Assembly (NCBI RefSeq): GCF_001423295.1
Contig: NZ_LMNG01000001.1
Location: forward strand, 124,829-188,828
Source of the DNA: Methylobacterium sp. Leaf112
GTDB lineage: Bacteria > Pseudomonadota > Alphaproteobacteria > Rhizobiales > Beijerinckiaceae
Direction: 5' to 3'
Length of the DNA stretch: 64,000 nucleotides
Each line of letters starts with the position of its first letter. Within the stretch, counting starts at the first letter, position 1. The notes under the pieces were generated by a model, which saw only the letters and a list, made by a program, of their open reading frames with translations, was not told where the DNA came from and ran no database searches. This document shows, one piece after another, positions 26,598 to 34,306 of this stretch. Both the position numbers and the translations under genes were made by a program.

Positions 26598-26622
26598 GGA
26601 ACGGGTCTCGACTGAGCCGGTT
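26598..26622 (+). promoter_or_regulatory. Candidate EcfG-type promoter (GGAAC-N16-GGTT)
   Basis: GGAAC at 26598-26602, 16-base spacer, GGTT at 26619-26622, one mismatch from the general-stress consensus. It lies 29 bases before the ATG of the catalase-like gene. The rest of 26364-26597 holds no gene I can support. Confidence 0.42.
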
Positions 26623-26651
26623 GTGCGCAGAGACCATCCGGAGACCTTCGC

Positions 26652-27761
26652 ATGCCCGACAGCCCCGTCCGTTACAGCGCCGATGTCGAGGACGTGAAAC
26701 CCGATGAGGGGCAGACGATCGAGGGGCTGTGCCGGACCTTCGATACGATTCTGGAGCGGACCGCCGAGGATTACGGGCACGCCGTGCGGTCCGTGCATGC
26801 CAAGGCGCACGGCATCTTGGAGGGGACGATGACCATCGCGGCCGGGTTGCCCCCGGAACTGGCGCAGGGCCTGTTCGCGGTGCCGGGCGAGCACCGGGTC
26901 TACCTGCGCCTGTCCACGAATGCCGGCGATCTCCTGCCCGACGCCGTCTCGCTGCCGCGCGGCCTCGCCCTCAAGGTGCTGGATGCCCCCGGCGCGCGTC
27001 TGGAAGGGGCCGAGGGGACGAGCCAGGACTTCATCATGGTCAACGCCCCGAGCTTCCAGGCCAAGACCGCCGAGGCGTTCCATGGCAGCCTCAAGCTGCT
27101 GGCCAAGACGACGGACCGGGCGGAATCCCTGAAGGTCGCGGCCTCGACGGTGCTGCGCGGCGTCAACAAGGCGCTGCAGGCGGTGGGCGTGGAGAGCACG
27201 ACCCTCGGGTCGCTGGGCGGGGCGCCGAACGTCGATCCCCTGGGCGAGACCTATTACAGCGTCACGCCGTTCCGGTACGGCGACCACATCGCCAAGTTCT
27301 CCCTCGCCCCCATGGCCCCGGCGCTCCGGGCCCTGACCGGCCGGGAGATCGATGCCTCCGGCCGCCCCGACGCGATCCGCGAGACCGTCCGATCCGAGAT
27401 GCGGGGTATCGAGGCCGTGTGGGCGTTCCGCGTTCAACTCTGCCGCGACTTGGAACGCCAGCCCGTCGAGGACCCGACCGTGGTTTGGAACGAGGAAGAG
27501 GCGCCGTTCCACACCGTCGCGACCATCACGGTCCGCCCGCAGGACAGCTGGGACGCGGGCCGTGTCGCGGCGGTCGACGAAGGCATGCGCTTCGGCGTCT
27601 GGACCGGACTCGCCGCGCATCGGCCGCTGGGCAACATCAACCGCGCGCGCAACGCGCCCTACCGGCACTCGGCCGATTTCCGCCAGCGTTTCAACGGATG
27701 CCCCATCCACGAACCGACCGGACAAGGGCCGATCGGACAAGTCCGGGACGGGGTGGTCTGA
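26652..27761 (+). CDS. Catalase-family heme protein (SrpA-like)
   Basis: 369 residues, shorter than true catalases (about 480+). The distal His lies in RSVHAKAHGILEGTMT near residue 50. RVYLRLSTNAGDLLPD and KVLDAPGARLEG fit the catalase core, and a candidate proximal heme Tyr lies in APYRHSADFRQRF near residue 338. Such short proteins may be peroxidases or heme-dependent oxygenases rather than efficient catalases. GGAG lies nine bases before the ATG. The HAD gene follows after 3 bases. A stress-type promoter candidate is just upstream. Confidence 0.87.
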   Translation: MPDSPVRYSADVEDVKPDEGQTIEGLCRTFDTILERTAEDYGHAVRSVHAKAHGILEGTMTIAAGLPPELAQGLFAVPGEHRVYLRLSTNAGDLLPDAVSLPRGLALKVLDAPGARLEGAEGTSQDFIMVNAPSFQAKTAEAFHGSLKLLAKTTDRAESLKVAASTVLRGVNKALQAVGVESTTLGSLGGAPNVDPLGETYYSVTPFRYGDHIAKFSLAPMAPALRALTGREIDASGRPDAIRETVRSEMRGIEAVWAFRVQLCRDLERQPVEDPTVVWNEEEAPFHTVATITVRPQDSWDAGRVAAVDEGMRFGVWTGLAAHRPLGNINRARNAPYRHSADFRQRFNGCPIHEPTGQGPIGQVRDGVV

Positions 27762-27764
27762 CCC

Positions 27765-28466
27765 ATGGCCGACGCTCAGCCAGCCGGAGCCGGCTTGCCG
27801 CCCCGCGTAAAGGTCGTCGCGTTCGACATCATCGGCACGGTGTTCAGCATGGCGCCGATGCGGACCGCGCTGACGGGACTCGGGCTTCCCGCCCTCGCCC
27901 TCGACTTCCTCTACACCGCCGCCTTGCGGGATACGTTCGCCTTGGGTGTGACGGGGGCCTTCGCACCCTTCCGGTCCGTCATGGCCGGCTGCCTCGACGA
28001 ACTGCTCGCCATGCAGGGCGTGACGGCGTCGGCGGAGCAGAAGAAGGCGGTGCTCGGCCTGATGAAGACCCTGCCGCCGCACGACGACGCACGGGCGGCG
28101 TTCGAAGTGCTCGCCGGGGCCGGCCTGCGTATCGTCGCCCTCAGCAACGGGGCCGCCGAGACCACCCAGGGGCTCCTCGATGCGGCGGGCCTGGCCGGGC
28201 TCGTCGAACGGGTCCTGTCCGTCGAGGCGGTCGGTCTCGCGAAGCCCCGCCCGGAAGTATACCGCTATGCCGTCCGGGAGGCCGGTGTCGCCCCGGGTGA
28301 GATGGCCCTGGTGGCGACCCATCCCTGGGACATCCACGGTGCGAAGGCCGTCGGGCTCGTCGGCGGATACGTCGCGCGTGGGCGTCCGTTCTCGCCGGTG
28401 CTGCAGGCACCGGACGTGACCGGCGAGACGCTGCTGGACGTCGCCCGACAGCTCGCCGCGCGGTAG
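27765..28466 (+). CDS. HAD-superfamily hydrolase, haloacid dehalogenase type II-like
   Basis: 233 residues. Motif I is VVAFDIIGTVF, with the nucleophilic Asp but Ile in place of the second Asp, as in type II haloacid dehalogenases (FDAYGT) rather than phosphatases. Motif II is LSNGAAETT; motif III Lys is in VGLAKPRPEVYRYAV; motif IV is VATHPWDIHGAKAVG, with the Asp. It likely acts on a small halo- or hydroxy-acid, but the substrate is unknown. It is translationally close to the catalase-like gene (3-base gap). Confidence 0.85.
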   Translation: MADAQPAGAGLPPRVKVVAFDIIGTVFSMAPMRTALTGLGLPALALDFLYTAALRDTFALGVTGAFAPFRSVMAGCLDELLAMQGVTASAEQKKAVLGLMKTLPPHDDARAAFEVLAGAGLRIVALSNGAAETTQGLLDAAGLAGLVERVLSVEAVGLAKPRPEVYRYAVREAGVAPGEMALVATHPWDIHGAKAVGLVGGYVARGRPFSPVLQAPDVTGETLLDVARQLAAR

Positions 28467-28475
28467 ACCCACGCG

Positions 28476-28534
28476 ACACGGTGGCCTTCATACCGCCGTG
28501 TCGGGGGAAGCCGGTCCCGGCGGGCCGGTTTCCC
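28476..28534. terminator. Two hairpins between convergent genes
   Basis: ACACGGTGG (28476-28484) pairs with CCGCCGTGT (28493-28501). GGGAAGCCGG (28505-28514) pairs with CCGGTTTCCC (28525-28534). They sit between the stops of the HAD gene and the SDR gene, and probably end transcription from both sides. Confidence 0.6.
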
Positions 28535-28546
28535 GTCATGGAGCGA

Positions 28547-29317
28547 TCAGGCGCCGCCCCACTGCATGGTCAGTCCGCCATCGACCACGAGGGTGTGACC
28601 CGTGACGTAGTCGGAGTCGTGGGACGCCAGATAGAGGACAGCCTTTGCGATCTCGTCGGGTTGGCCGGCGCGGTGCCACGGAATCCGCTCCAGGGATGCC
28701 TCCAGCTTCTTCGGATCCTCGAACCGGTCGCTCGTCATCGGGGTCTCGATCAGGCCGGGCGCGACGTTGTTGACGTTGATCTTGTCCTCGGCGAGCTCCC
28801 GCGACAGGCTGCGGCAGAAGGAGCCGATGCCGGCCTTCGACATGCCGTAGGGCGCGCTCCCCGGCGTCGGCAGGTGCTGGGCCACGGACGAGACGGTCAC
28901 GATCTTGCCCCGTCCGCCCTGGGCGCGGCGCACCGCGATAAAAGCCTTGGCGCAGAAGACCGGCCCCATCAGGTTGACCCGCAGGATCTGCTCCAGCTTC
29001 GCTTCCTCCATCTCCGCCACGGGCATGCCGCTCATGGCCTGACCGGCATTGTTGACGAGGATGTCGAGGACACCGAGTTCGCGTGCCACCTGCGCGAAGG
29101 TCGCCTCGACGGAGGCCGCGTTGCCGACATCGTCCTGAATGACGAGGCAGCGCCGCCCCTGCGCCTCTACGCAACGGGCGGTCTCCCGCGCGCCCTCCGC
29201 ATCCGTGTTGTACGTGATGGCGACGTCCGCGCCTTCGCGGGCGAACAACTCCGCCGTCGCTTGGCCGATGCCCGAATCGGCCCCGGTGATGAGGGCACGC
29301 TTGCCTTGCAGCTTCAT
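28547..29317 (-). CDS. Short-chain dehydrogenase/reductase (glucose-1-dehydrogenase-like)
   Basis: 256 residues from ATG 29317. Classical SDR: cofactor motif GADSGIGQA (TGxxxGxG type), NNAGQA, catalytic Ser in VTVSSVAQHL, YGMSK (Tyr-x3-Lys), PGLIETPMT, and the C-terminal VDGGLTMQWGGA. After the second strand a Tyr-Asn (AITYNTDAEG) suggests NADP(H) is tolerated. The substrate is not predictable. A partial GGAAC-N17-GATT sequence lies upstream but is too weak to call. Confidence 0.9.
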   Translation of the reverse strand: MKLQGKRALITGADSGIGQATAELFAREGADVAITYNTDAEGARETARCVEAQGRRCLVIQDDVGNAASVEATFAQVARELGVLDILVNNAGQAMSGMPVAEMEEAKLEQILRVNLMGPVFCAKAFIAVRRAQGGRGKIVTVSSVAQHLPTPGSAPYGMSKAGIGSFCRSLSRELAEDKINVNNVAPGLIETPMTSDRFEDPKKLEASLERIPWHRAGQPDEIAKAVLYLASHDSDYVTGHTLVVDGGLTMQWGGA

Positions 29318-29385
29318 GATGATCCCGTGTTTCGCTGATGCGGGATCAATCGGCGCTTCCGAATGTCGGTTCCTGCGACGGAGAG

Positions 29386-29727
29386 TCAGGCGCCATCCTC
29401 CGGACTCGCGAAGCCGTCGAGGAACGGCCGCGCTGCCGCCTCCGCCGCGTCCTCGACGGCCCGGTAGCGCGCGACCACATGGGCCCCGAGGTCGGAGAGA
29501 TGCGCGCCGCCGCCCGCCCTGCCGCCCGCCCGTGTCGCGACGACGGGCCGCCCGAAGCCGTGGTTCATGGCCTCCACCAGCACCCACGCCCGTCGATACG
29601 ACATGCCCAGCGCCCGGCCCGCCGCCGAGATCGACCCGTGCTCCGCGATCGCCTCGAGGAGCTGGACCTTGCCGGGCCCGATGCGGTGACCGTCTCCGAG
29701 ATCGATGCGGATGCTCAGGCGCGCCAT
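29386..29727 (-). CDS. ModE-type winged helix-turn-helix regulator (DNA-binding domain only)
   Basis: 113 residues matching the N-terminal DNA-binding domain of ModE: KVQLLEAIAEHGSISAAGRA, MSYRRAWVLVEAMNHGFGRP, and LSDLGAHVVARYR. It lacks the molbindin domains that sense molybdate in full-length ModE, so it may use the separate molbindin at 30689 or respond to another signal. It is divergent from modA, with a 167-base intergenic region that contains an inverted repeat, consistent with direct control of modA. Confidence 0.9.
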   Translation of the reverse strand: MARLSIRIDLGDGHRIGPGKVQLLEAIAEHGSISAAGRALGMSYRRAWVLVEAMNHGFGRPVVATRAGGRAGGGAHLSDLGAHVVARYRAVEDAAEAAARPFLDGFASPEDGA

Positions 29728-29803
29728 CGTGGTCTTTCTCGTTCAGGCGCATCCTTCGTCCGATCCACTCGGACAGGGAGCCCCGGGACGAGAGCCTGTC
29801 GCC

Positions 29804-29831
29804 TTCGCTATGTTCCGCTGTATATATCGAA
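29804..29831. promoter_or_regulatory. Inverted repeat, candidate ModE-type operator
   Basis: TTCGCTATGT (29804-29813), 8-base spacer, ATATATCGAA (29822-29831): 8 of 10 positions are symmetric. The CG/TATAT composition resembles known ModE boxes. It lies 64 bases before the modA ATG and 77 bases from the regulator start. Binding is inferred. Confidence 0.5.
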
Positions 29832-29894
29832 GGTGGCCACACACGACACGCTCGGCGGCTCGAACGTTTGAGCATTCCTCAGGACAGAACCCGC

Positions 29895-30680
29895 ATGCGC
29901 GCCACCCTCCGTGCCCTCGTCTTCGCCGGCCTGATCGTGGCGGCCCCCGCCGCGCGGGCCGCCGAGACCGCAACGATCTTCGCGGCCGCGAGCCTGAAGA
30001 ACGCCCTCGACGCGGCCGGCAAGGCGTTCACGGCGGAGAACGGCGTCGCCCTGAAGACGAGCTACGCCGCGTCGTCGGCCCTGGCCCGGCAGATCGAGCA
30101 GGGTGCGCCCGCGGACCTCTTCGCCTCGGCCGACCTCGAATGGATGGACTACCTCGAGAAGAAGTCGCTCGTGCGCCCCGGAACCCGGGTGAATCTGCTC
30201 GGCAACCGCATCGTGGTCATCGCGCCGAAGGACGCGACGATCACCGCCGTGCCGTTCACCCCGGCGGGCTTCGACGCGGCGCTGGGCCCCGACGGGCGGC
30301 TCGCCACGGGCGAGGTGACCTCCGTACCCATCGGCAAGTACGCCAAGGCGGCCTTCGAGACGCTCGGCCTCTGGAGCGCCCTGCGGCCGCGTCTGGCTCA
30401 GGCCGACAACGTGCGCGCCGCCCTCCTGCTCGTCTCGCGCGGCGAGGCTCCGTTGGGCGTCGTCTACGAAAGCGATGCGAGGTCCGATCCCGGCGTGAAG
30501 GTGGTGGGTGTGTTTCCGGCGGACTCGCACCCGCCGGTCGTGTATCCGTTCGCCGTCACCGCCGAGGCAAAGGGGGACGGCGCGGCCCGCTTCCTCACCT
30601 TCCTCCGAAGTGCGGCGGCCCGGCCCTATTTCGAGGCCCAGGGCTTCCAGATCCTCGGCCCCACTCCACCCCGCCAATGA
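29895..30680 (+). CDS. modA: Molybdate ABC transporter substrate-binding protein
   Basis: 261 residues. Signal peptide (LRALVFAGLIVAAPAARA). Typical ModA pattern: TIFAAASLKNALDAAGKAF, then SYAASSALARQIEQGAPADL, FASADLEWMDYL, VPIGKYAKAAFETLG, and GVVYESDARS. The conserved Ser/Ala oxyanion-binding positions are present. AGGAC lies nine bases before the ATG. No modB permease or modC ATPase follows; the next gene is a molbindin. The protein may therefore deliver molybdate to a permease encoded elsewhere. Confidence 0.93.
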   Translation: MRATLRALVFAGLIVAAPAARAAETATIFAAASLKNALDAAGKAFTAENGVALKTSYAASSALARQIEQGAPADLFASADLEWMDYLEKKSLVRPGTRVNLLGNRIVVIAPKDATITAVPFTPAGFDAALGPDGRLATGEVTSVPIGKYAKAAFETLGLWSALRPRLAQADNVRAALLLVSRGEAPLGVVYESDARSDPGVKVVGVFPADSHPPVVYPFAVTAEAKGDGAARFLTFLRSAAARPYFEAQGFQILGPTPPRQ

Positions 30681-30688
30681 GACCAACG

Positions 30689-30898
30689 ATGAAGATCAGC
30701 GCGCGCAACACCCTCAAGGGCAAAGTCGTTTCCGTCGAGAAGGGCGCCACCACCGCCCACGTGAAGATCGAGGTCGCCGACGGCACGATCATCACATCCT
30801 CGATCACCAACGAGGCCGTGGACTCCCTGGGCCTCACGGTCGGAGCCCAGGCCTACGCCGTGGTCAAGGCGTCGGACGTGATGATCGCCGTCGACTGA
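30689..30898 (+). CDS. Molbindin (TOBE/Mop domain protein)
   Basis: 69 residues: a single Mop domain starting MKISARNTLKGKVVSVEKGA and containing ADGTIITSSITNEAVDSLGL and AYAVVKASDVMIAVD. Mop proteins assemble as hexamers and store or sense molybdate/tungstate in the cytoplasm. The gene starts 8 bases after the modA stop, and an alternative ATG at 30677 overlaps that stop, so the pair is clearly an operon. It may supply the ligand-sensing part missing from the ModE-type protein. Confidence 0.93.
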   Translation: MKISARNTLKGKVVSVEKGATTAHVKIEVADGTIITSSITNEAVDSLGLTVGAQAYAVVKASDVMIAVD

Positions 30899-30920
30899 GC
30901 GAGCGTCCGGGGCGCGGCCC

Positions 30921-31406
30921 CTACTCGAAGTCGCCCGGCTGCGGCGGGGCGACGGGGGTGAACAGGCTGCGATCCGGCTTGAGGTCGAGGAGCGGTGTGC
31001 CATCGAGGCAGTCGAGACCGCGCACGGTCAGCACCGGCCCCTCGACGGAGACGAGCCGCGCGATGGACGTCCCGATGGGGTTGGGGCGCACCGGCGAGCG
31101 CAGGGAGAAGGTACCGCGCGCGATCCCGTCGCTCGCCGGGCACTGGCGGACGAGGTCCCGCCGCGAGGCGTCGAGCCAGTACAGCACCTCGATCCGCGCG
31201 TAGGCCGACAGCCCGTCGAGGGCGGCGACCCAGGGCTCGAACACCTCGATCCGGCACAGGGGGCCGTCGGCCCGCCCCTGACGCGGGCAGGCGAGGCGGT
31301 CGGTCCAGGGCGTGGAGATCCGCCCGATATAGACGAGGCCCGCATCGGTGGCGGCGGGCGGGGCCACGGCGATTTCGTTGGGGCGGATCTCGTTCAGGCG
31401 CACCAT
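30921..31406 (-). CDS. TrmO/TsaA-family (UPF0066) SAM-dependent methyltransferase-like protein
   Basis: 161 residues from ATG 31406. Family markers are [10 protein letters not shown] at the start, a central [15 protein letters not shown], and the signature [15 protein letters not shown], followed by [18 protein letters not shown]. coli TrmO methylates N6 of t6A37 in tRNA-Thr. This shorter form sits at the end of a metal-type ABC transporter operon, so it could be a specialised paralog acting on a small molecule. That alternative is inference from position. Confidence 0.85.
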   Translation of the reverse strand: MVRLNEIRPNEIAVAPPAATDAGLVYIGRISTPWTDRLACPRQGRADGPLCRIEVFEPWVAALDGLSAYARIEVLYWLDASRRDLVRQCPASDGIARGTFSLRSPVRPNPIGTSIARLVSVEGPVLTVRGLDCLDGTPLLDLKPDRSLFTPVAPPQPGDFE

Positions 31407-31424
31407 CGGCAAGGCCTCTCGCAA

Positions 31425-32195
31425 TCAGGACAGGATCGGGGAGCAGACGGAGCGGCCGTATCCGGGCAGCGGCACCACCGCGACGGCGACGCCGTAGAGG
31501 CGCTCCAGGCTCGCGGGCGTGATCGTCTCGGCCGGGCCCCCGAGGGCGGCGAGGCGCCCTTCGTGCAGGAGCGCGACGCGGTCGGCGCAGAGGAAGGCGT
31601 GGTCGGGGTCGTGGGTCGACAGGATCACGGAGATCCCGCCGCGTGCGAGCCGCCGGACCTGATCGAGGACGCGGGTCTGATTGCCGAAATCGAGGCTCGC
31701 GGTGGGCTCGTCCATGACGAGGAGGCGGGGCTCCCCGGCGAGCGCCCGGGCGATGAGTACCATCTGGCGCTCGCCGCCGCTGATCTCCGTGTAGATGCGG
31801 TCGGCAAGATGCGTGACGCCCAGCGTCGCCAGCGCCCGTTCGGCGTGCTCGCGGTCGACCCGGCCCGGGCCGGCGAAGGGGCCGAGCCGGCTGGCGCGCC
31901 CCATGAGGACGACGTCGCGGACCGAGAACGGGAACAGCGCGCCGTGCGCCTGGGGCACGTAGCCGAGGCTGCGGGCGAGCCGGGCCCGCGACCAGCCCGC
32001 CACGTCGGCGCCGTCGAGCAGGATTCGCCCGGCCTGCTTCGGCAGCAGCCCCAGGAGGGTCTTGAACAGGGTGGTCTTGCCGCCGCCGTTGGGGCCGAGC
32101 AGGCACAACACCTCGCCGGCCGCGAGGGTGAAGGTCACGCCGGACCCGATCCTCCGGGCTCCGTAGCCGAACGCGAGATTCTCGACGCCGAACAT
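31425..32195 (-). CDS. ABC transporter ATP-binding protein (FecE/BtuD type)
   Basis: 256 residues. Walker A LLGPNGGGKTT near residue 34, Q-loop YVPQAHG, signature ISGGERQMV, Walker B LLVMDEPTASLD and switch His in STHDPDHAF. The sequence is of the iron-siderophore/cobalamin/molybdate class. The signature reads SGGERQ, common in this class. It follows the permease gene by 2 bases. Together with the neighbouring permease and binding protein it forms a complete type II importer. Confidence 0.95.
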   Translation of the reverse strand: MFGVENLAFGYGARRIGSGVTFTLAAGEVLCLLGPNGGGKTTLFKTLLGLLPKQAGRILLDGADVAGWSRARLARSLGYVPQAHGALFPFSVRDVVLMGRASRLGPFAGPGRVDREHAERALATLGVTHLADRIYTEISGGERQMVLIARALAGEPRLLVMDEPTASLDFGNQTRVLDQVRRLARGGISVILSTHDPDHAFLCADRVALLHEGRLAALGGPAETITPASLERLYGVAVAVVPLPGYGRSVCSPILS

Positions 32196-32197
32196 CG

Positions 32198-33250
32198 TCA
32201 GGCCCAGCCCCGCCGGCCGCTGGCGAGGAGCCAGAGGAAGAACGGCGCACCGATGAGCGCCGTGAGGATTCCGAGGGGCACTTCCACGGAGGCGAGGGTG
32301 CGGGCGACGATGTCGACGGCGAGCAGATACCCGGCGCCGAGCATCAGGGAGGCCGGCAGCAGGCGCCGGAAATCCGGCCCCACCAGGAGACGGGCGACGT
32401 GGGGCACGAGGAGCCCGATCCAGCCGATGACCCCCGTCACCGAGACCGCCGCCGCCGTCACCAGGGTCGCGGCCATGATGAGGAGCGGGCGCAGGGCCCG
32501 GGTCTCGACGCCCAGCGCCCGGGCCTCCTCCTCGCCGAGACTCATCAGGTTCATGCGCCAGCGTAGGAGCACCAGGGGCACGAGGCCGAGGACGATGGCC
32601 GGCAGGATGGCGCCGACATCGCCGAGCGTCACCGACGCGAGGCTGCCGAGCAGCCAGTAGGTGATGGCCGGCAGCTGGTTGTAGGGGTCGGCCAGGACCT
32701 TGATGAGGGAGATCGCCGCCCCCAGCACCGCCCCGATGGCGACGCCGGCGAGCACCAGGGTCAGCACCGGATCGTGCCGGCGCACCGCGGCGCCGACGGC
32801 ATAGACGCAGGCCACGGCGCCGAGGCCGCCCGCGAAGGCGAGACCCTGGATCGCCGCCACGGGGAGCGACAGGAAGATGCCGAGCACCGCCCCGAGGCTG
32901 GCGCCGGCCGAGACCCCGAGGATGTCGGGCGACACCAGGGGATTGCGGAACAGACCCTGGTAGGTCGCCCCGGCCGCCGCGAGGGCCGCTCCGACCACCA
33001 GGGCGGCGGCGACACGCGGCAGGCGCACCCGCAGCACCACCGTCTCGACGGTCGCGTCGGCGCCGGACGGCCAGCCGAACAGCTTGGCGGCGAGCACGGC
33101 GAACACGTCGCCCGGCGGAACGGCGTAGCGGCCGAGCCCGAGCGCCACGATGGCGAGGGCGGATAGGGCGAGGACCGGCAGTGCCCATCCGGCGAGGACG
33201 AGGGCCCGCCGTCGTCGCGCCCCCCGCAGGGCCATGGCCTCCGCCGTCAC
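32198..33250 (-). CDS. FecCD-family ABC transporter permease
   Basis: 350 residues, about ten transmembrane helices, the usual size for BtuC/FecCD/MolB permeases. Hallmarks are RLPRVAAALVVGAALAAAGA, FRNPLVSPDILGVSAGASLG, the coupling region with TYWLLGSLASVTLGDV, and GWIGLLVPHVARLLVGPDFR. The start overlaps the binding-protein stop by 4 bases. The class imports iron-siderophores, cobalamin, heme, or molybdate/tungstate; the ModE-like regulator of the operon favours the last. Confidence 0.95.
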   Translation of the reverse strand: MTAEAMALRGARRRRALVLAGWALPVLALSALAIVALGLGRYAVPPGDVFAVLAAKLFGWPSGADATVETVVLRVRLPRVAAALVVGAALAAAGATYQGLFRNPLVSPDILGVSAGASLGAVLGIFLSLPVAAIQGLAFAGGLGAVACVYAVGAAVRRHDPVLTLVLAGVAIGAVLGAAISLIKVLADPYNQLPAITYWLLGSLASVTLGDVGAILPAIVLGLVPLVLLRWRMNLMSLGEEEARALGVETRALRPLLIMAATLVTAAAVSVTGVIGWIGLLVPHVARLLVGPDFRRLLPASLMLGAGYLLAVDIVARTLASVEVPLGILTALIGAPFFLWLLASGRRGWA

Positions 33251-34302
33251 GGCGCCGCGGCGCCGTCGAGGAGGGCATCGACCTGCGCGGGCGTGAGGTC
33301 GACATGATAGAACCGCCGATAGAAGTCGCGCGTGACCTCGGTCAGGGGCTCCGGGAACAGGTCGGGATAGAGCGCGCCCGCGAGCCAGCGTACGCCGATG
33401 AGGCGATTGGCCCCGGGCGGCGCGTCGAACCAGCCGAAGGGCAGGGTCGGCGCCTGAAGGACGCGACGCTCGCGCACGGCCTTCACCCCGGCCCAGAGCG
33501 GATCGGTGGCGATGGCCTTTCGGAAGGCCGGGTCCTGGGTCACGATCACGTCCGGGTTCCAGGCCAGGACCTGCTCCGGCGAGACGGTGGCGAGGCCGGT
33601 CTGTCCCGTCGCCACGGCGACGTTGCGGGCGCCGACGACGTCGAGCAGTTCGGCGTTGAGGGCTCCGGCCGGCGCCGTCTCGAGGCCCCTGGGACCGCGC
33701 GCGTAGTAGACGCGGGGGCGCCGGGCTTCGGGAAGCGTGGCGACCGTGTCGGCCACCGCCTTCAGGGTCGCGTCGGCAGAGGCGGCCAGACCTTCGGCCG
33801 CGGACGGGTCGCCGATGAGGTCGCCGAGTTGCCGATAGGTCGCGGCGGTCTTCGCGAAGGTGCCGTCGAGGATCACGTAGGGAATGCCGGTCTGCGCCTG
33901 CACCCGGTCAGCGAGGGAAGCGTAGGTCGGCCCCGTGCTGCCGACATCGACGATGAGATCGGGCTTCAACGCCAGCACGGCCTCGACGTTGGCGGTGCCG
34001 CCGCGCCCGGTGAGGCGCCCGGTGGCGGGCAGATCCCGCGTCTCGGGTGCCAGGAACGGACGCTCCGCCGGGGTCGGCGCGCGCACCCAGCCGACCATCC
34101 GGCCCGGCGCGAGGCTGTAGAGCATCACCGAGGCCGGCGGGCCGGCGGCGAGGATGCGGGCCACCCGTTCGGGAATCTCGACGACCCGTCCCGCCGCGTC
34201 GGTGAACGGGCGCGCCGAGGCGGGGAAAACCGCGAGGCCGCCCATGAGGAGGGCACCCGCGAGAACACGGACCCGCGTCCGCAAGTGTCTGACAACGTCC
34301 AT
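33247..34302 (-). CDS. ABC transporter periplasmic substrate-binding protein (type III, FecB/BtuF/MolA-like)
   Basis: 351 residues from ATG 34302. Signal peptide (RVLAGALLMGGLAVFPASA). Two lobes joined by a helix: FTDAAGRVVEIPERVARILA, NVEAVLALKPDLIVDVG, YVILDGTFAKTAATYRQLG in lobe one; SPEQVLAWNPDVIVTQDPAF, VKAVRERRVLQAPTLPFGWF and PPGANRLIGVRWLAGALYPD in lobe two. This matches class III binding proteins for metal chelates or oxyanions. It is the second gene of the operon, 4 bases after the regulator. Confidence 0.93.
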   Translation of the reverse strand: MDVVRHLRTRVRVLAGALLMGGLAVFPASARPFTDAAGRVVEIPERVARILAAGPPASVMLYSLAPGRMVGWVRAPTPAERPFLAPETRDLPATGRLTGRGGTANVEAVLALKPDLIVDVGSTGPTYASLADRVQAQTGIPYVILDGTFAKTAATYRQLGDLIGDPSAAEGLAASADATLKAVADTVATLPEARRPRVYYARGPRGLETAPAGALNAELLDVVGARNVAVATGQTGLATVSPEQVLAWNPDVIVTQDPAFRKAIATDPLWAGVKAVRERRVLQAPTLPFGWFDAPPGANRLIGVRWLAGALYPDLFPEPLTEVTRDFYRRFYHVDLTPAQVDALLDGAAAP

Positions 34303-34306
34303 CGGT

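Noticed and set aside
29317..29373. GGAAC-N17-GATT upstream of the SDR gene as a stress promoter
   Set aside because: Two mismatches in the -10 element; too weak to call.
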